From assembly GCA_027080755.1 (NCBI GenBank), contig JALWQC010000262.1:1-5558 (forward strand): DNA of 5,558 bases. Direction: 5' to 3'. Below are positions 1-5,101 of the stretch, in pieces (the first letter of the stretch is position 1; each line of letters opens with the position of its first letter). Origin of the DNA: Paracoccaceae bacterium. GTDB lineage: Bacteria; Pseudomonadota; Alphaproteobacteria; Rhodobacterales; Rhodobacteraceae. The notes under the pieces are model-generated. The model was given only the letters and a program-made list of their open reading frames with translations, was not told the DNA's origin and ran no database searches. The position numbers and the translations under genes are program-made.

Positions 1-345
1 CTGGCCGCCCATCTGCCCGAGCGTCTGGCAACAGCGCTGGCGGAACGGATCGGGCTGGCAACGGCGCTGGGCATCACGCCGGACAAACGCCTGCACGACA
101 TCTCCGCACACCTGGCCAAATGGCCCTTTACCCCCACCGGCACCGAAGGATTCGCCAAGGCCGAGGTCACCGTAGGCGGGGTTTCCACCGATGGGTTGTC
201 TTCCAGAACGATGGAGGCAAAGCAGCAACCCGGCCTGTATTTCATCGGGGAATCCGTGGATGTTACCGGATGGCTGGGCGGCTATAATTTCCAATGGGCC
301 TGGGCCAGCGGTTTCGCGGCGGCCGAAGCTATAACAAGCGCCTGA
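1..345 (+). CDS. HI0933/YhiN-family FAD-dependent oxidoreductase, C-terminal part (5' end outside window)
   Basis: Frame 1 is open from the left edge to a TGA at 343-345, giving the last 114 residues of a protein that begins outside the window. The end carries the C-terminal FAD-binding signature of HI0933/YhiN (BaiN-like) flavoproteins: a VTVGGV stretch (visible residues 56-61), SRTMEAK (68-74), GLYFIGE (78-84) and DVTGWLGGYNFQWAWASG (87-104). In this family these segments close the Rossmann fold around FAD, with the GE and GGYN elements near the cofactor. Full-length members are about 390-410 residues, so roughly 280 are missing here. Substrate and physiological role are poorly known; one relative is linked to bile-acid reduction, but that should not be transferred to this protein. 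The family call is firm, the function is not. The last 17 bp overlap the end of the convergent glycosyltransferase gene. Confidence 0.9.
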   Translation: MAAHLPERLATALAERIGLATALGITPDKRLHDISAHLAKWPFTPTGTEGFAKAEVTVGGVSTDGLSSRTMEAKQQPGLYFIGESVDVTGWLGGYNFQWAWASGFAAAEAITSA

Positions 346-1159
346 AACGTTCGGGAATTTCCACCACCGGCTTGCCCTTCAGCGGCGCGGGCTTGTTCAG
401 CGCATAGATCGGGCGGTGCCATGTCATATATTTTCGGGCCTGCGGGAAATAGCTGTCCCCGTCAAGCGGCGTGGCCGTGGTGATGGTTTCGAACACAGAT
501 TCACGCCGTGACAGGTGGTTTTTCCAGCCCCCCTCCAGCCGGTCGGCATCCTGTGTTTTGCCGGTGGAAAGCGCGTAATCGACCATGCCGAAATGGAACA
601 GGAACAGGTTCGGGTCGATACGGAAATTCCGCCCCTTTATCCGGTGCATCCCCGAGCCCCAGACAAGCGGCCGCATGGCGATATTCGGCTTTGTGTAGCG
701 GTCGGAAACCTCGGCATAATGGCGTTGCTCAAGGAAGGGCCGCGCAAGATCTATCGGCCCCTCATCCTCCAGATGTTGCGCGACATCCAGCCCCAGCGCG
801 GAAATCGCGGCGCGGGCAGGGTGATCGGAAAGGTAGCGCGCCAGATTGCTGCCCACCGCCGGATCAAGCACGATAAATTCGTCCACATCCGTAGCAATGG
901 CAATGTCGAAATAACGGAACAACCCGCGTGCAATATCGGACATGACCCGCGCGCGGCGCCTGTCCCCGGCGGCCCGATCCAGCGGCACATGCGGCAGGCG
1001 GATAAAGTTGACGTCCGGCACATCCGGCACGGGCTGGTCGTGGCCATCAAGCAGCACAAACAGGTTTTTTGCGCCGAATTGCGTGCCGTAATAGTCGATC
1101 CACTTGCGCAGAAAAATCGTGTCGTTCCGGACCGTGGTAAGGGCGCAAATGCGTTTCAT
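329..1159 (-). CDS. Glycosyltransferase family 2-like protein
   Basis: This 276-residue protein looks like the alphaproteobacterial family-2-like glycosyltransferases that Pfam places near Glyco_tranf_2_4. The N-terminus has the usual opening, ICALTTVRND (residues 4-13) followed by FLRKWIDYYG (16-25). A DVDEF motif at 91-95 is the expected DxD-type site for a metal and nucleotide-sugar. GSGMHRIKG (168-176) and LFLFHF (185-190) match the second half of such proteins. No signal peptide or membrane span is visible, so a cytoplasmic or peripheral enzyme is expected. The sugar donor and acceptor cannot be read from sequence; a cell-surface polysaccharide role is only a family-based guess. It is the last gene of the coaBC-dut-rrf2 block: its ATG lies 3 bp after the rrf2 stop, and the AGGA just before it is only 1 nt from the ATG, so translation probably depends on coupling. 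Its TAG stop (329-331) lies inside the convergent flavoprotein gene. Confidence 0.82.
   Translation of the reverse strand: MKRICALTTVRNDTIFLRKWIDYYGTQFGAKNLFVLLDGHDQPVPDVPDVNFIRLPHVPLDRAAGDRRRARVMSDIARGLFRYFDIAIATDVDEFIVLDPAVGSNLARYLSDHPARAAISALGLDVAQHLEDEGPIDLARPFLEQRHYAEVSDRYTKPNIAMRPLVWGSGMHRIKGRNFRIDPNLFLFHFGMVDYALSTGKTQDADRLEGGWKNHLSRRESVFETITTATPLDGDSYFPQARKYMTWHRPIYALNKPAPLKGKPVVEIPERFRRLL
341..355 (+). terminator. Weak hairpin at the convergent gene ends
   Basis: CCTGAA, a three-base loop (ACG) and TTCGGG can pair over 6 bp including one G-U pair, followed by AATTT rather than a proper U-run. It overlaps the flavoprotein TGA and could weakly end rightward transcription. On the opposite strand the G-U pair becomes a C-A mismatch, so it would work less well there. 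Confidence 0.2.
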
Positions 1160-1162
1160 GTC

Positions 1163-1612
1163 CTAGATCGCAAAGTTCACGGATTCCTCGCCCGCACGCG
1201 GCACCCCTTTTTCCTCTGCTTCACGGCAGAGGTCCTCCATCGTGATCCGGTCGAATTTTTTCAGGATGTCGGCTTGCATTTCCTCCCAGATCGGCGCGAT
1301 GATTTTTTCACCGAGCGGAGCCTTGGAGACAGTCGCATCGTCGCCGTCTTCCATCTGGTTGACCACCCGCAGCACATCGCCCAGCGTGATCCGGCGACGT
1401 TCGCGGGCCAGCGTATAACCCCCCCGCGGGCCGCGCACACCCTTCAGGATATTGTTGCGCACCAACTGTTGCAGCACCTGTTCCAGATAACGTTGCGGGA
1501 TACCCTGTCGTTCGGTGATATCCTTGGACTGCACCGGATGCGGGCGCCCGTTATAGGCAATATCAAGAACGGCCTCCAGCGCCAGAACGATTTTGCGGGA
1601 CATGCGTAACAT
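1163..1612 (-). CDS. Rrf2-family transcriptional regulator lacking the IscR cysteine cluster site
   Basis: This 149-residue protein is a typical-length Rrf2 winged helix-turn-helix regulator. The N-terminal helix (SRKIVLALEAVLDIA, 5-19) is followed by the recognition region SKDITERQGIPQRYLEQVLQ (29-48) and the diagnostic wing GVRGPRGGYTLAR (58-70). A long C-terminal helix for dimerisation follows. IscR-type members bind an Fe-S cluster through three cysteines at about residues 90-105. Here that stretch (EDGDDATVSKAPLGEK) has none, and the only cysteine is C129 in EDLCRE, so a classical IscR cluster site is absent. It may sense something else, as the cysteine regulator CymR does through a partner enzyme, but this is inference. 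The gene overlaps the dut stop by one base (TAATG), and GGAG lies 7 nt before the ATG, which favours this start over the in-frame ATG three codons later. The regulated promoter is not identifiable; autoregulation of the coaBC operon is a reasonable hypothesis. Confidence 0.93.
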   Translation of the reverse strand: MLRMSRKIVLALEAVLDIAYNGRPHPVQSKDITERQGIPQRYLEQVLQQLVRNNILKGVRGPRGGYTLARERRRITLGDVLRVVNQMEDGDDATVSKAPLGEKIIAPIWEEMQADILKKFDRITMEDLCREAEEKGVPRAGEESVNFAI

Positions 1613-2076
1613 TAAACAACTCCGGTTGAACCGAATCCGCCTTCGCCGCGGCCGGTTTCTGTCAGTATTTTGGTTTCGACGATTTCACAGCGGGTGACGG
1701 CAGCAAAGACCATTTGCGCGATGCGGTCGCCGTGGGAAATTATGACCGGCTCGTGGCCGTGGTTGATCAGGATAATGCCGACCTCGCCCCGGTAATCGCT
1801 GTCGATGGTGCCGGGCGCGTTTACCAGTGTAACCCCCTGTTTCAGGGCCAGACCGGAGCGGGGGCGGATTTGCACCTCGAATCCCTGCGGGATCTCGAAT
1901 TTCAGGCCGGTGGGCAGCAACATGCGTTGGCCGGCTGCCAGAACCACGCCTTTTGCACGCATCTCGGGGGGGAAGTTTACCCGCAGGTCCATTCCTGCCG
2001 CCCCTTCGGTTTCATAGGCAGGCAGGGGCAGGCGGGTATCGGCCTGTTCGGTGCGGGTCATGCGCAGGATTTTCAT
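1612..2076 (-). CDS. dut: dUTP diphosphatase (trimeric dUTPase)
   Basis: The enzyme hydrolyses dUTP to dUMP and pyrophosphate, keeping uracil out of DNA and supplying dUMP for thymidylate synthesis. The protein is 154 residues, normal for the homotrimeric family, and all five motifs are present: motif 1 AAGMDLR (26-32), motif 2 [11 protein letters not shown] (71-81), motif 3 [12 protein letters not shown] (89-100), motif 4 GDRIAQMVF (116-124) and the flexible C-terminal motif 5 [11 protein letters not shown] (142-152). D92 in motif 3 is the expected catalytic aspartate and Y95 the residue that packs against deoxyribose; F148 in motif 5 should stack on the uracil. No key residue is missing. 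The ATG overlaps the coaBC stop as ATGA, with a strong GGAGG Shine-Dalgarno sequence (2081-2085) 4 nt upstream. Adjacent coaBC and dut are a common arrangement in proteobacteria. Confidence 0.98.
   Translation of the reverse strand: MKILRMTRTEQADTRLPLPAYETEGAAGMDLRVNFPPEMRAKGVVLAAGQRMLLPTGLKFEIPQGFEVQIRPRSGLALKQGVTLVNAPGTIDSDYRGEVGIILINHGHEPVIISHGDRIAQMVFAAVTRCEIVETKILTETGRGEGGFGSTGVV
1620..1623 (-). promoter_or_regulatory. Ribosome-binding site deciding the rrf2 start
   Basis: The minus strand reads GGAG, then 7 nt, then the ATG at 1612-1610. It lies inside the last codons of dut and favours the first ATG, which shares a base with the dut TAA. The second in-frame ATG (1603-1601) has no purine-rich sequence at a suitable distance. 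Confidence 0.6.
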
Positions 2077-3266
2077 AGCGCCTCCGCAATCCGGCGGGCC
2101 AGCCGCTCTGCTACTTCGGTTTTGCCGGAGCGGGGCCAGCTTTCCTGCCCTTCCTCGGTAATCAGGGTCACGGCGTTTTCGGCCCCGCCCATGATCCCGG
2201 TTTCGGGGGATACGTCGTTGGCCACAATCCAGTCACAACCCTTTCGCAGCCGTTTGGCGGTGGCATTGGCAATCACATCGTCGGTTTCGGCGGCAAAGCC
2301 CACCACCAGCGCCGGCCGGCCGATTTTCATCTGCGAGACCGTTTTCAGGATATCGGGGTTTTCCGCAAATTCCAGCACCGGAACCGCACCCGTGCCGTCC
2401 TTCTTTATCTTGGAATCCATGGCCTTGGCCATGCGCCAGTCGGCAACGGCGGCGGCAAAGACGGCCGCATCGGCGGGCAGGGCCTTTTGTACGGCTTCCA
2501 GCATCTCGTGGGCGGTTTCAACCTCTACCACCCGAACCCCTTGCGGACGCGGGGCATCGGCGGGACCGGTGATAAAGGTCACATCCGCCCCCAGAGTCGC
2601 CAGCGCCGTGGCAATCGCCGTCCCCTGCACCCCCGAGGACCGGTTGGCAATATAGCGCACCGGATCAATGGGTTCATGCGTAGGGCCGGAGGTCACGATG
2701 ATATGCTTGCCCTTCAACGGGCCATCCGACAGGGCCATATCAATGGCCGTAACGATTTCCAGCGGCTCGGCCATGCGGCCGGCCCCGAATTCCCCGCAAG
2801 CCATATGCCCGTCATTCGGCCCGACAAAGGCGATGCCGTCGTTTTTCAGCGTCGCGACATTGCGCTGCGTCGCCGGATGGTCCCACATGCGCACATTCAT
2901 TGCAGGCGCCACCAGAATCGGCTTGTCCGTGGCCATCAACAGGGTGGTGGCCAGATCATTCGCATGACCGCCCGCCATTTTTGCCAGCAAATCGGCCGTG
3001 GCAGGGGCGACCACCACCAGATCTGCGGCACGCGACAGCTGGATATGGCCCATCTCGGCCTCGTCCGTCAGATCGAAAAGATCGGTGTATACCTTTTGTC
3101 CCGACAAGGCGGCAACAGACAGCGGCGTGACAAATTCCTGTGCCGCAGCGGTCAGAACGGGCGTGACGCTCGCCCCGCGCTCGGCCAGCCTGCGGATCAG
3201 GTCCAGACATTTATAGGCCGCGATCCCGCCGCCAATCACCAATAATATCTTGCGCCCCTGAAGCAT
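2073..3266 (-). CDS. coaBC: Bifunctional phosphopantothenoylcysteine decarboxylase / phosphopantothenate-cysteine ligase
   Basis: CoaBC performs two consecutive cytoplasmic steps of coenzyme A synthesis. CoaB joins cysteine to 4'-phosphopantothenate using CTP, and the FMN-dependent CoaC decarboxylates the product to 4'-phosphopantetheine. The 397-residue length is normal for the fused bacterial protein. CoaC half (about 1-180): flavoprotein start IGGGIAAYK (11-19), catalytic histidine H74 in GHIQLS, PAMN (121-124), and the substrate clamp [10 protein letters not shown] (156-165) with C157. CoaB half (about 188-397): [15 protein letters not shown] (192-206) followed by NRSSG (208-212), AAAVADW (271-277), KIKK (286-289), NPDIL (303-307) and GFAAET (323-328). 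All expected catalytic elements are present. The ATG is preceded by AGGGG (3273-3277) with 6-nt spacing. It leads the coaBC-dut-rrf2-glycosyltransferase run and overlaps dut by 4 bp. In many alphaproteobacteria ubiB lies just upstream; here that place is taken by a PEBP-like gene. Confidence 0.98.
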   Translation of the reverse strand: MLQGRKILLVIGGGIAAYKCLDLIRRLAERGASVTPVLTAAAQEFVTPLSVAALSGQKVYTDLFDLTDEAEMGHIQLSRAADLVVVAPATADLLAKMAGGHANDLATTLLMATDKPILVAPAMNVRMWDHPATQRNVATLKNDGIAFVGPNDGHMACGEFGAGRMAEPLEIVTAIDMALSDGPLKGKHIIVTSGPTHEPIDPVRYIANRSSGVQGTAIATALATLGADVTFITGPADAPRPQGVRVVEVETAHEMLEAVQKALPADAAVFAAAVADWRMAKAMDSKIKKDGTGAVPVLEFAENPDILKTVSQMKIGRPALVVGFAAETDDVIANATAKRLRKGCDWIVANDVSPETGIMGGAENAVTLITEEGQESWPRSGKTEVAERLARRIAEAL

Positions 3267-3300
3267 ATCCGGCCCCTGTAGTCAGGTTTTACCCGAACAG

Positions 3301-3329
3301 GATGTAGTTTATTCGAGCCAGGGATGCAA
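3301..3329 (-). promoter_or_regulatory. Weak candidate promoter upstream of coaBC
   Basis: In the 91-bp gap before coaBC the minus strand reads TTGCAT (3329-3324), a 17-nt spacer, then TACATC (3306-3301). The -35 is reasonable but the -10 matches the consensus at only three positions. Transcription would start near 3294, leaving a leader of about 28 nt. The alternative is read-through from the PEBP-like gene. No strong terminator hairpin is visible in this gap. Confidence 0.25.
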
Positions 3330-3357
3330 GGCCGGTAATTAGACTATTTGCGCAAAA

Positions 3358-3759
3358 TCAATCGGGATATGGGCGCGTTGCCCGGGCGATACCCAAGGGA
3401 TTTTGCAGGGAATCCCTGTTATCTGTGGCAATCGCCTGCCATTCATAGATATGCGTGCCGTTCGGGGGACAGGGACTGTTATAGCGAAAAACGCCGGCCT
3501 TAGTAACGGATTCCCCGTTATAGGCAATCCAGCCGCCGCCGTGGTTATAGGTCGGCACATCCAGATCGGTCAGTCTGAAATAAATCCACCTCGTGCCAGC
3601 CGGAACATTGGCCAGCGTAAAGGCCGGATTGCCCACCACATTCGGCCGGCCGCTGGTGCATCGACGCAAACCGGACCAGTCGAACCCGATGGAAAACCCG
3701 CCGGCCGAAGCGCTATTGGCAAACAACAGGGAAACAATGAAGGCAACGAGAAATTTCAT
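3358..3759 (-). CDS. Small secreted PEBP-like (YbhB/YbcL-type) protein
   Basis: The 133-residue product begins with a clear Sec signal peptide: MK, a hydrophobic core FLVAFIVSLLFA (3-14), and a likely cleavage after ASA (17-19), predicting a mature periplasmic or secreted protein of about 114 residues. The mature part resembles the phosphatidylethanolamine-binding protein fold as in bacterial YbhB/YbcL: FTLANVPAGT (47-56), a TDLDVPTYNHGGG segment (64-76) in place of the usual DPDAP/HW ligand-site motif, and SPCPPNGTHIYEW (95-107), which matches the CPP-G-H-Y core. C34 and C97 could form a disulfide after export. It is shorter than YbhB (about 158 residues), as in a compact alphaproteobacterial subgroup. 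Ligand and function are unknown. AAAGGG (3766-3771) sits 6 nt before the ATG, supporting the start. It lies 91 bp upstream of coaBC on the same strand, and no strong terminator is visible between them. Confidence 0.8.
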   Translation of the reverse strand: MKFLVAFIVSLLFANSASAGGFSIGFDWSGLRRCTSGRPNVVGNPAFTLANVPAGTRWIYFRLTDLDVPTYNHGGGWIAYNGESVTKAGVFRYNSPCPPNGTHIYEWQAIATDNRDSLQNPLGIARATRPYPD

Positions 3760-3783
3760 GCGGCACCCTTTCTTCGGGCGTCC

Positions 3784-3812
3784 TTTTTACCATAAAATCC
3801 GTTTTAAGACAA
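3784..3812 (-). promoter_or_regulatory. Candidate sigma-70-type promoter of the PEBP-like gene
   Basis: On the minus strand, TTGTCT (3812-3807; four of six matches to TTGACA) is followed after exactly 17 nt by TAAAAA (3789-3784; four of six to TATAAT). This would start transcription near 3777, about 18 nt before the ATG, leaving room for the AAAGGG ribosome-binding site. The stretch is noticeably more A+T-rich than its surroundings. It is a consensus match only, with no independent support. Confidence 0.4.
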
Positions 3813-3892
3813 TTGCCCCGCCCAAAGCGGAAAACAACGATTTACACGCAGGGCGAAGGTTGCAATGATCTGCGGGAACCACTGCCTTGAAC

Positions 3893-3896
3893 AGGA
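3893..3896 (+). promoter_or_regulatory. Ribosome-binding site deciding the cobU start
   Basis: AGGA ends directly against an in-frame TTG at 3897 but lies 6 nt before the ATG at 3903. Only the ATG has workable spacing, so the two-codon longer TTG reading is set aside. Confidence 0.65.
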
Positions 3897-3902
3897 TTGC
3901 CG

Positions 3903-4442
3903 ATGCCCGAACAGTTTCCCGCCCTTTCGCTGATCCTTGGCGGTGCGCGCTCGGGCAAGTCCGGCTTTGCCGAGCGGCTGGTGTGCCGTGCCGATGCTCC
4001 GAAAACCTATATCGCGACGGCGCAGGCCTTTGATGATGAAATGCGGGCGCGTATCGCGCAGCACCGGCAGGATCGGGGTGACAGCTGGCACACGCTGGAG
4101 GCCCCGCTTGATCTGGCGGCGGCGCTGGAACAGGTGACAAGCGGGGTGGTTCTGGTTGACTGCCTGACGCTGTGGCTAAGCAATCACATGCTGGCGGAAA
4201 ACGATGTGGATGCTGCGGTGTCGGCCCTTTTATCCACCCTGTCCGCCATGCCCGTCCCCGTTGTCTGTGTTTCGGACGAGGTCGGCATGGGCCTTGTCCC
4301 CGACACCCCGCTTGGCCGACGGTTTCGGGATGCGCAGGGGGCGCTTAACCGGAAACTGGCCGCGCGGGCCGATCTGGCGGTATTCGTGGCCGCCGGCCTG
4401 CCGGTGGTGCTAAAGGGAACCCTGCCGGAGGGCCTGACATGA
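3903..4442 (+). CDS. cobU: Bifunctional adenosylcobinamide kinase / adenosylcobinamide-phosphate guanylyltransferase
   Basis: This is CobU, called CobP in the aerobic pathway. It phosphorylates adenosylcobinamide and transfers GMP to give adenosylcobinamide-GDP, the activated intermediate to which CobS adds the lower ligand. The 179-residue length is typical. Visible elements are the P-loop GGARSGKS (13-20), TYIATA (35-40), DDEMRARIAQH (44-54), WHTLEAP (62-68), LVDCLTLWLSN (84-94), SDEVGMGLVP (124-133) and the C-terminal FRDAQGALNRKLA (141-153). H54 lies in the RIxxH region where the guanylylated histidine of CobU is expected; the exact equivalence needs an alignment. The ATG at 3903 is chosen over the TTG at 3897 because of AGGA spacing. 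Its stop overlaps the next gene as ATGA. No classical cobalamin riboswitch was found in the 143 bp upstream, so control by B12 is not evident from this region. Confidence 0.97.
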   Translation: MPEQFPALSLILGGARSGKSGFAERLVCRADAPKTYIATAQAFDDEMRARIAQHRQDRGDSWHTLEAPLDLAAALEQVTSGVVLVDCLTLWLSNHMLAENDVDAAVSALLSTLSAMPVPVVCVSDEVGMGLVPDTPLGRRFRDAQGALNRKLAARADLAVFVAAGLPVVLKGTLPEGLT

Positions 4443-5026
4443 CCACACGCTTCTGGTGGGTGCGTCACGGCCCGACCCATGCCAAGGGCTTTGTCGGCTG
4501 GAAAGACCTGCCCGCCGACCTGTCCGACATCGCCGCCCTTTCCCGACTGGCAGAGCATCTGCCGCAAAAGGCGCTTGTGGTATCCTCGGACCTGCAACGC
4601 GCCATTACCACAGCCAACGCCATTACCGGCCCGCGCACCCGCCTGCCCCATAATCCCGGACTGCGGGAAATGAACTATGGCGACTGGGACGGGCTGAGCA
4701 TGGACGAGGTGGCCAACCTCAACCCCGACAGCAGTCGCGCCTTCTGGGAAACGCCCGGCGATGTTGCCCCCCCGAACGGGGAAAGCTGGAACCGGCTGGC
4801 GGATCGGGTTGCCGGCGCCGTGGATGAAATCATCGCGACCCACGGCCCGCAGGACATTATCGCCGTGGCCCATTTCGGCGTTATTCTGGCCGCGCTGCAA
4901 TGTGCCAGCGGCATGACGGCCAAGGCCGCCTTCAGCTTCAAAATTGATAACCTGTCCGTCACCCGCATCGACTATATCCATGCGGCCGATGCCTGGCGGG
5001 TGAACGGGGTTAATCAACTGCCGTGA
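4439..5026 (+). CDS. Histidine phosphatase-family protein, probable alpha-ribazole-phosphate phosphatase (CobC-type)
   Basis: The 195-residue protein belongs to the histidine phosphatase (phosphoglycerate-mutase-like) superfamily. The phosphate-pocket motif is VRHGPTH (8-14), with H10 the expected phosphorylated histidine and R9 a phosphate ligand. SSDLQRAITTA (49-59) supplies the second arginine (R54), LREMNYGDWDG (75-85) the acid E77, and VAHFGVI (143-149) the second histidine H145. The catalytic set is therefore complete. By sequence alone the substrate is uncertain, since the superfamily is broad. The 4-bp ATGA overlap with cobU points to CobC, which removes phosphate from alpha-ribazole phosphate or the cobalamin-phosphate product in nucleotide-loop assembly. 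GGAGGG (4427-4432) lies 6 nt before the ATG and gives it its own strong ribosome-binding site. No export signal is seen, so it should be cytoplasmic. Confidence 0.9.
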   Translation: MTTRFWWVRHGPTHAKGFVGWKDLPADLSDIAALSRLAEHLPQKALVVSSDLQRAITTANAITGPRTRLPHNPGLREMNYGDWDGLSMDEVANLNPDSSRAFWETPGDVAPPNGESWNRLADRVAGAVDEIIATHGPQDIIAVAHFGVILAALQCASGMTAKAAFSFKIDNLSVTRIDYIHAADAWRVNGVNQLP

Positions 5027-5049
5027 TGGCCTCCATAACAATTCCCGAT

Positions 5050-5078
5050 TGGACAGGCGGGAAAAACCGCCATACCGT
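5050..5078 (+). promoter_or_regulatory. Weak candidate promoter of the glutathione transferase gene
   Basis: TGGACA (5050-5055; five of six to TTGACA) is followed after 17 nt by TACCGT (5073-5078; three of six to TATAAT). The -35 is good and the -10 poor, although degenerate -10 elements are common in G+C-rich alphaproteobacteria. The start would fall near 5085, just ahead of the AGGGG ribosome-binding site. Confidence 0.28.
5056..5071. repeat. Perfect 5-bp inverted repeat (small hairpin) before the glutathione transferase gene
   Basis: GGCGG and CCGCC are separated by the six bases GAAAAA. The stem is short and no T-run follows, so it is a poor intrinsic terminator for the cobU-phosphatase pair. 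It could be an operator or a leader hairpin. It coincides with most of the spacer of the weak promoter candidate at 5050-5078. Confidence 0.45.
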
Positions 5079-5101
5079 CAAGGTAAACGAAAGGGGAAAA
5101 C

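Noticed and set aside
515..1609. Long plus-strand open frame (364 codons) opposite the glycosyltransferase and rrf2 genes
   Set aside because: It runs antisense across two genes with clear family motifs, shows no recognisable domain and has an arginine-, histidine- and proline-rich composition typical of the reverse complement of G+C-rich coding DNA.
1714..2655. Plus-strand open frame (313 codons) opposite dut and coaBC
   Set aside because: It is the mirror of two intact conserved enzymes and its translation shows only low-complexity serine- and alanine-rich sequence with no motif.
3315..3340. Intrinsic terminator between the PEBP-like gene and coaBC
   Set aside because: Only a 3-bp GCC/GGC pairing around GCCTTGCATCCCTGGC can be drawn, and no U-run follows.
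3897..3899. TTG at 3897 as the cobU start
   Set aside because: The AGGA ribosome-binding site abuts this codon with no spacer, whereas the ATG at 3903 has 6-nt spacing.
3760..3902. Possible cobalamin riboswitch before cobU, suggested by ACCACTGCC near 3878-3888
   Set aside because: The resemblance to the B12 box is partial (about nine of sixteen positions by eye), the region is shorter than a normal cobalamin riboswitch, and the other conserved core elements could not be found. A covariance-model search with the cobalamin family would settle it.
3787..4140. Minus-strand open frame (117 codons) across the divergent intergenic region and the 5' end of cobU
   Set aside because: It lies mostly opposite cobU, is proline- and arginine-rich, and would overlap the PEBP-like promoter candidate; no family features are visible.
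4184..5041. Minus-strand open frame (285 codons) opposite cobU and the phosphatase gene
   Set aside because: Both plus-strand genes have complete catalytic motifs, and the antisense translation has no recognisable domain.
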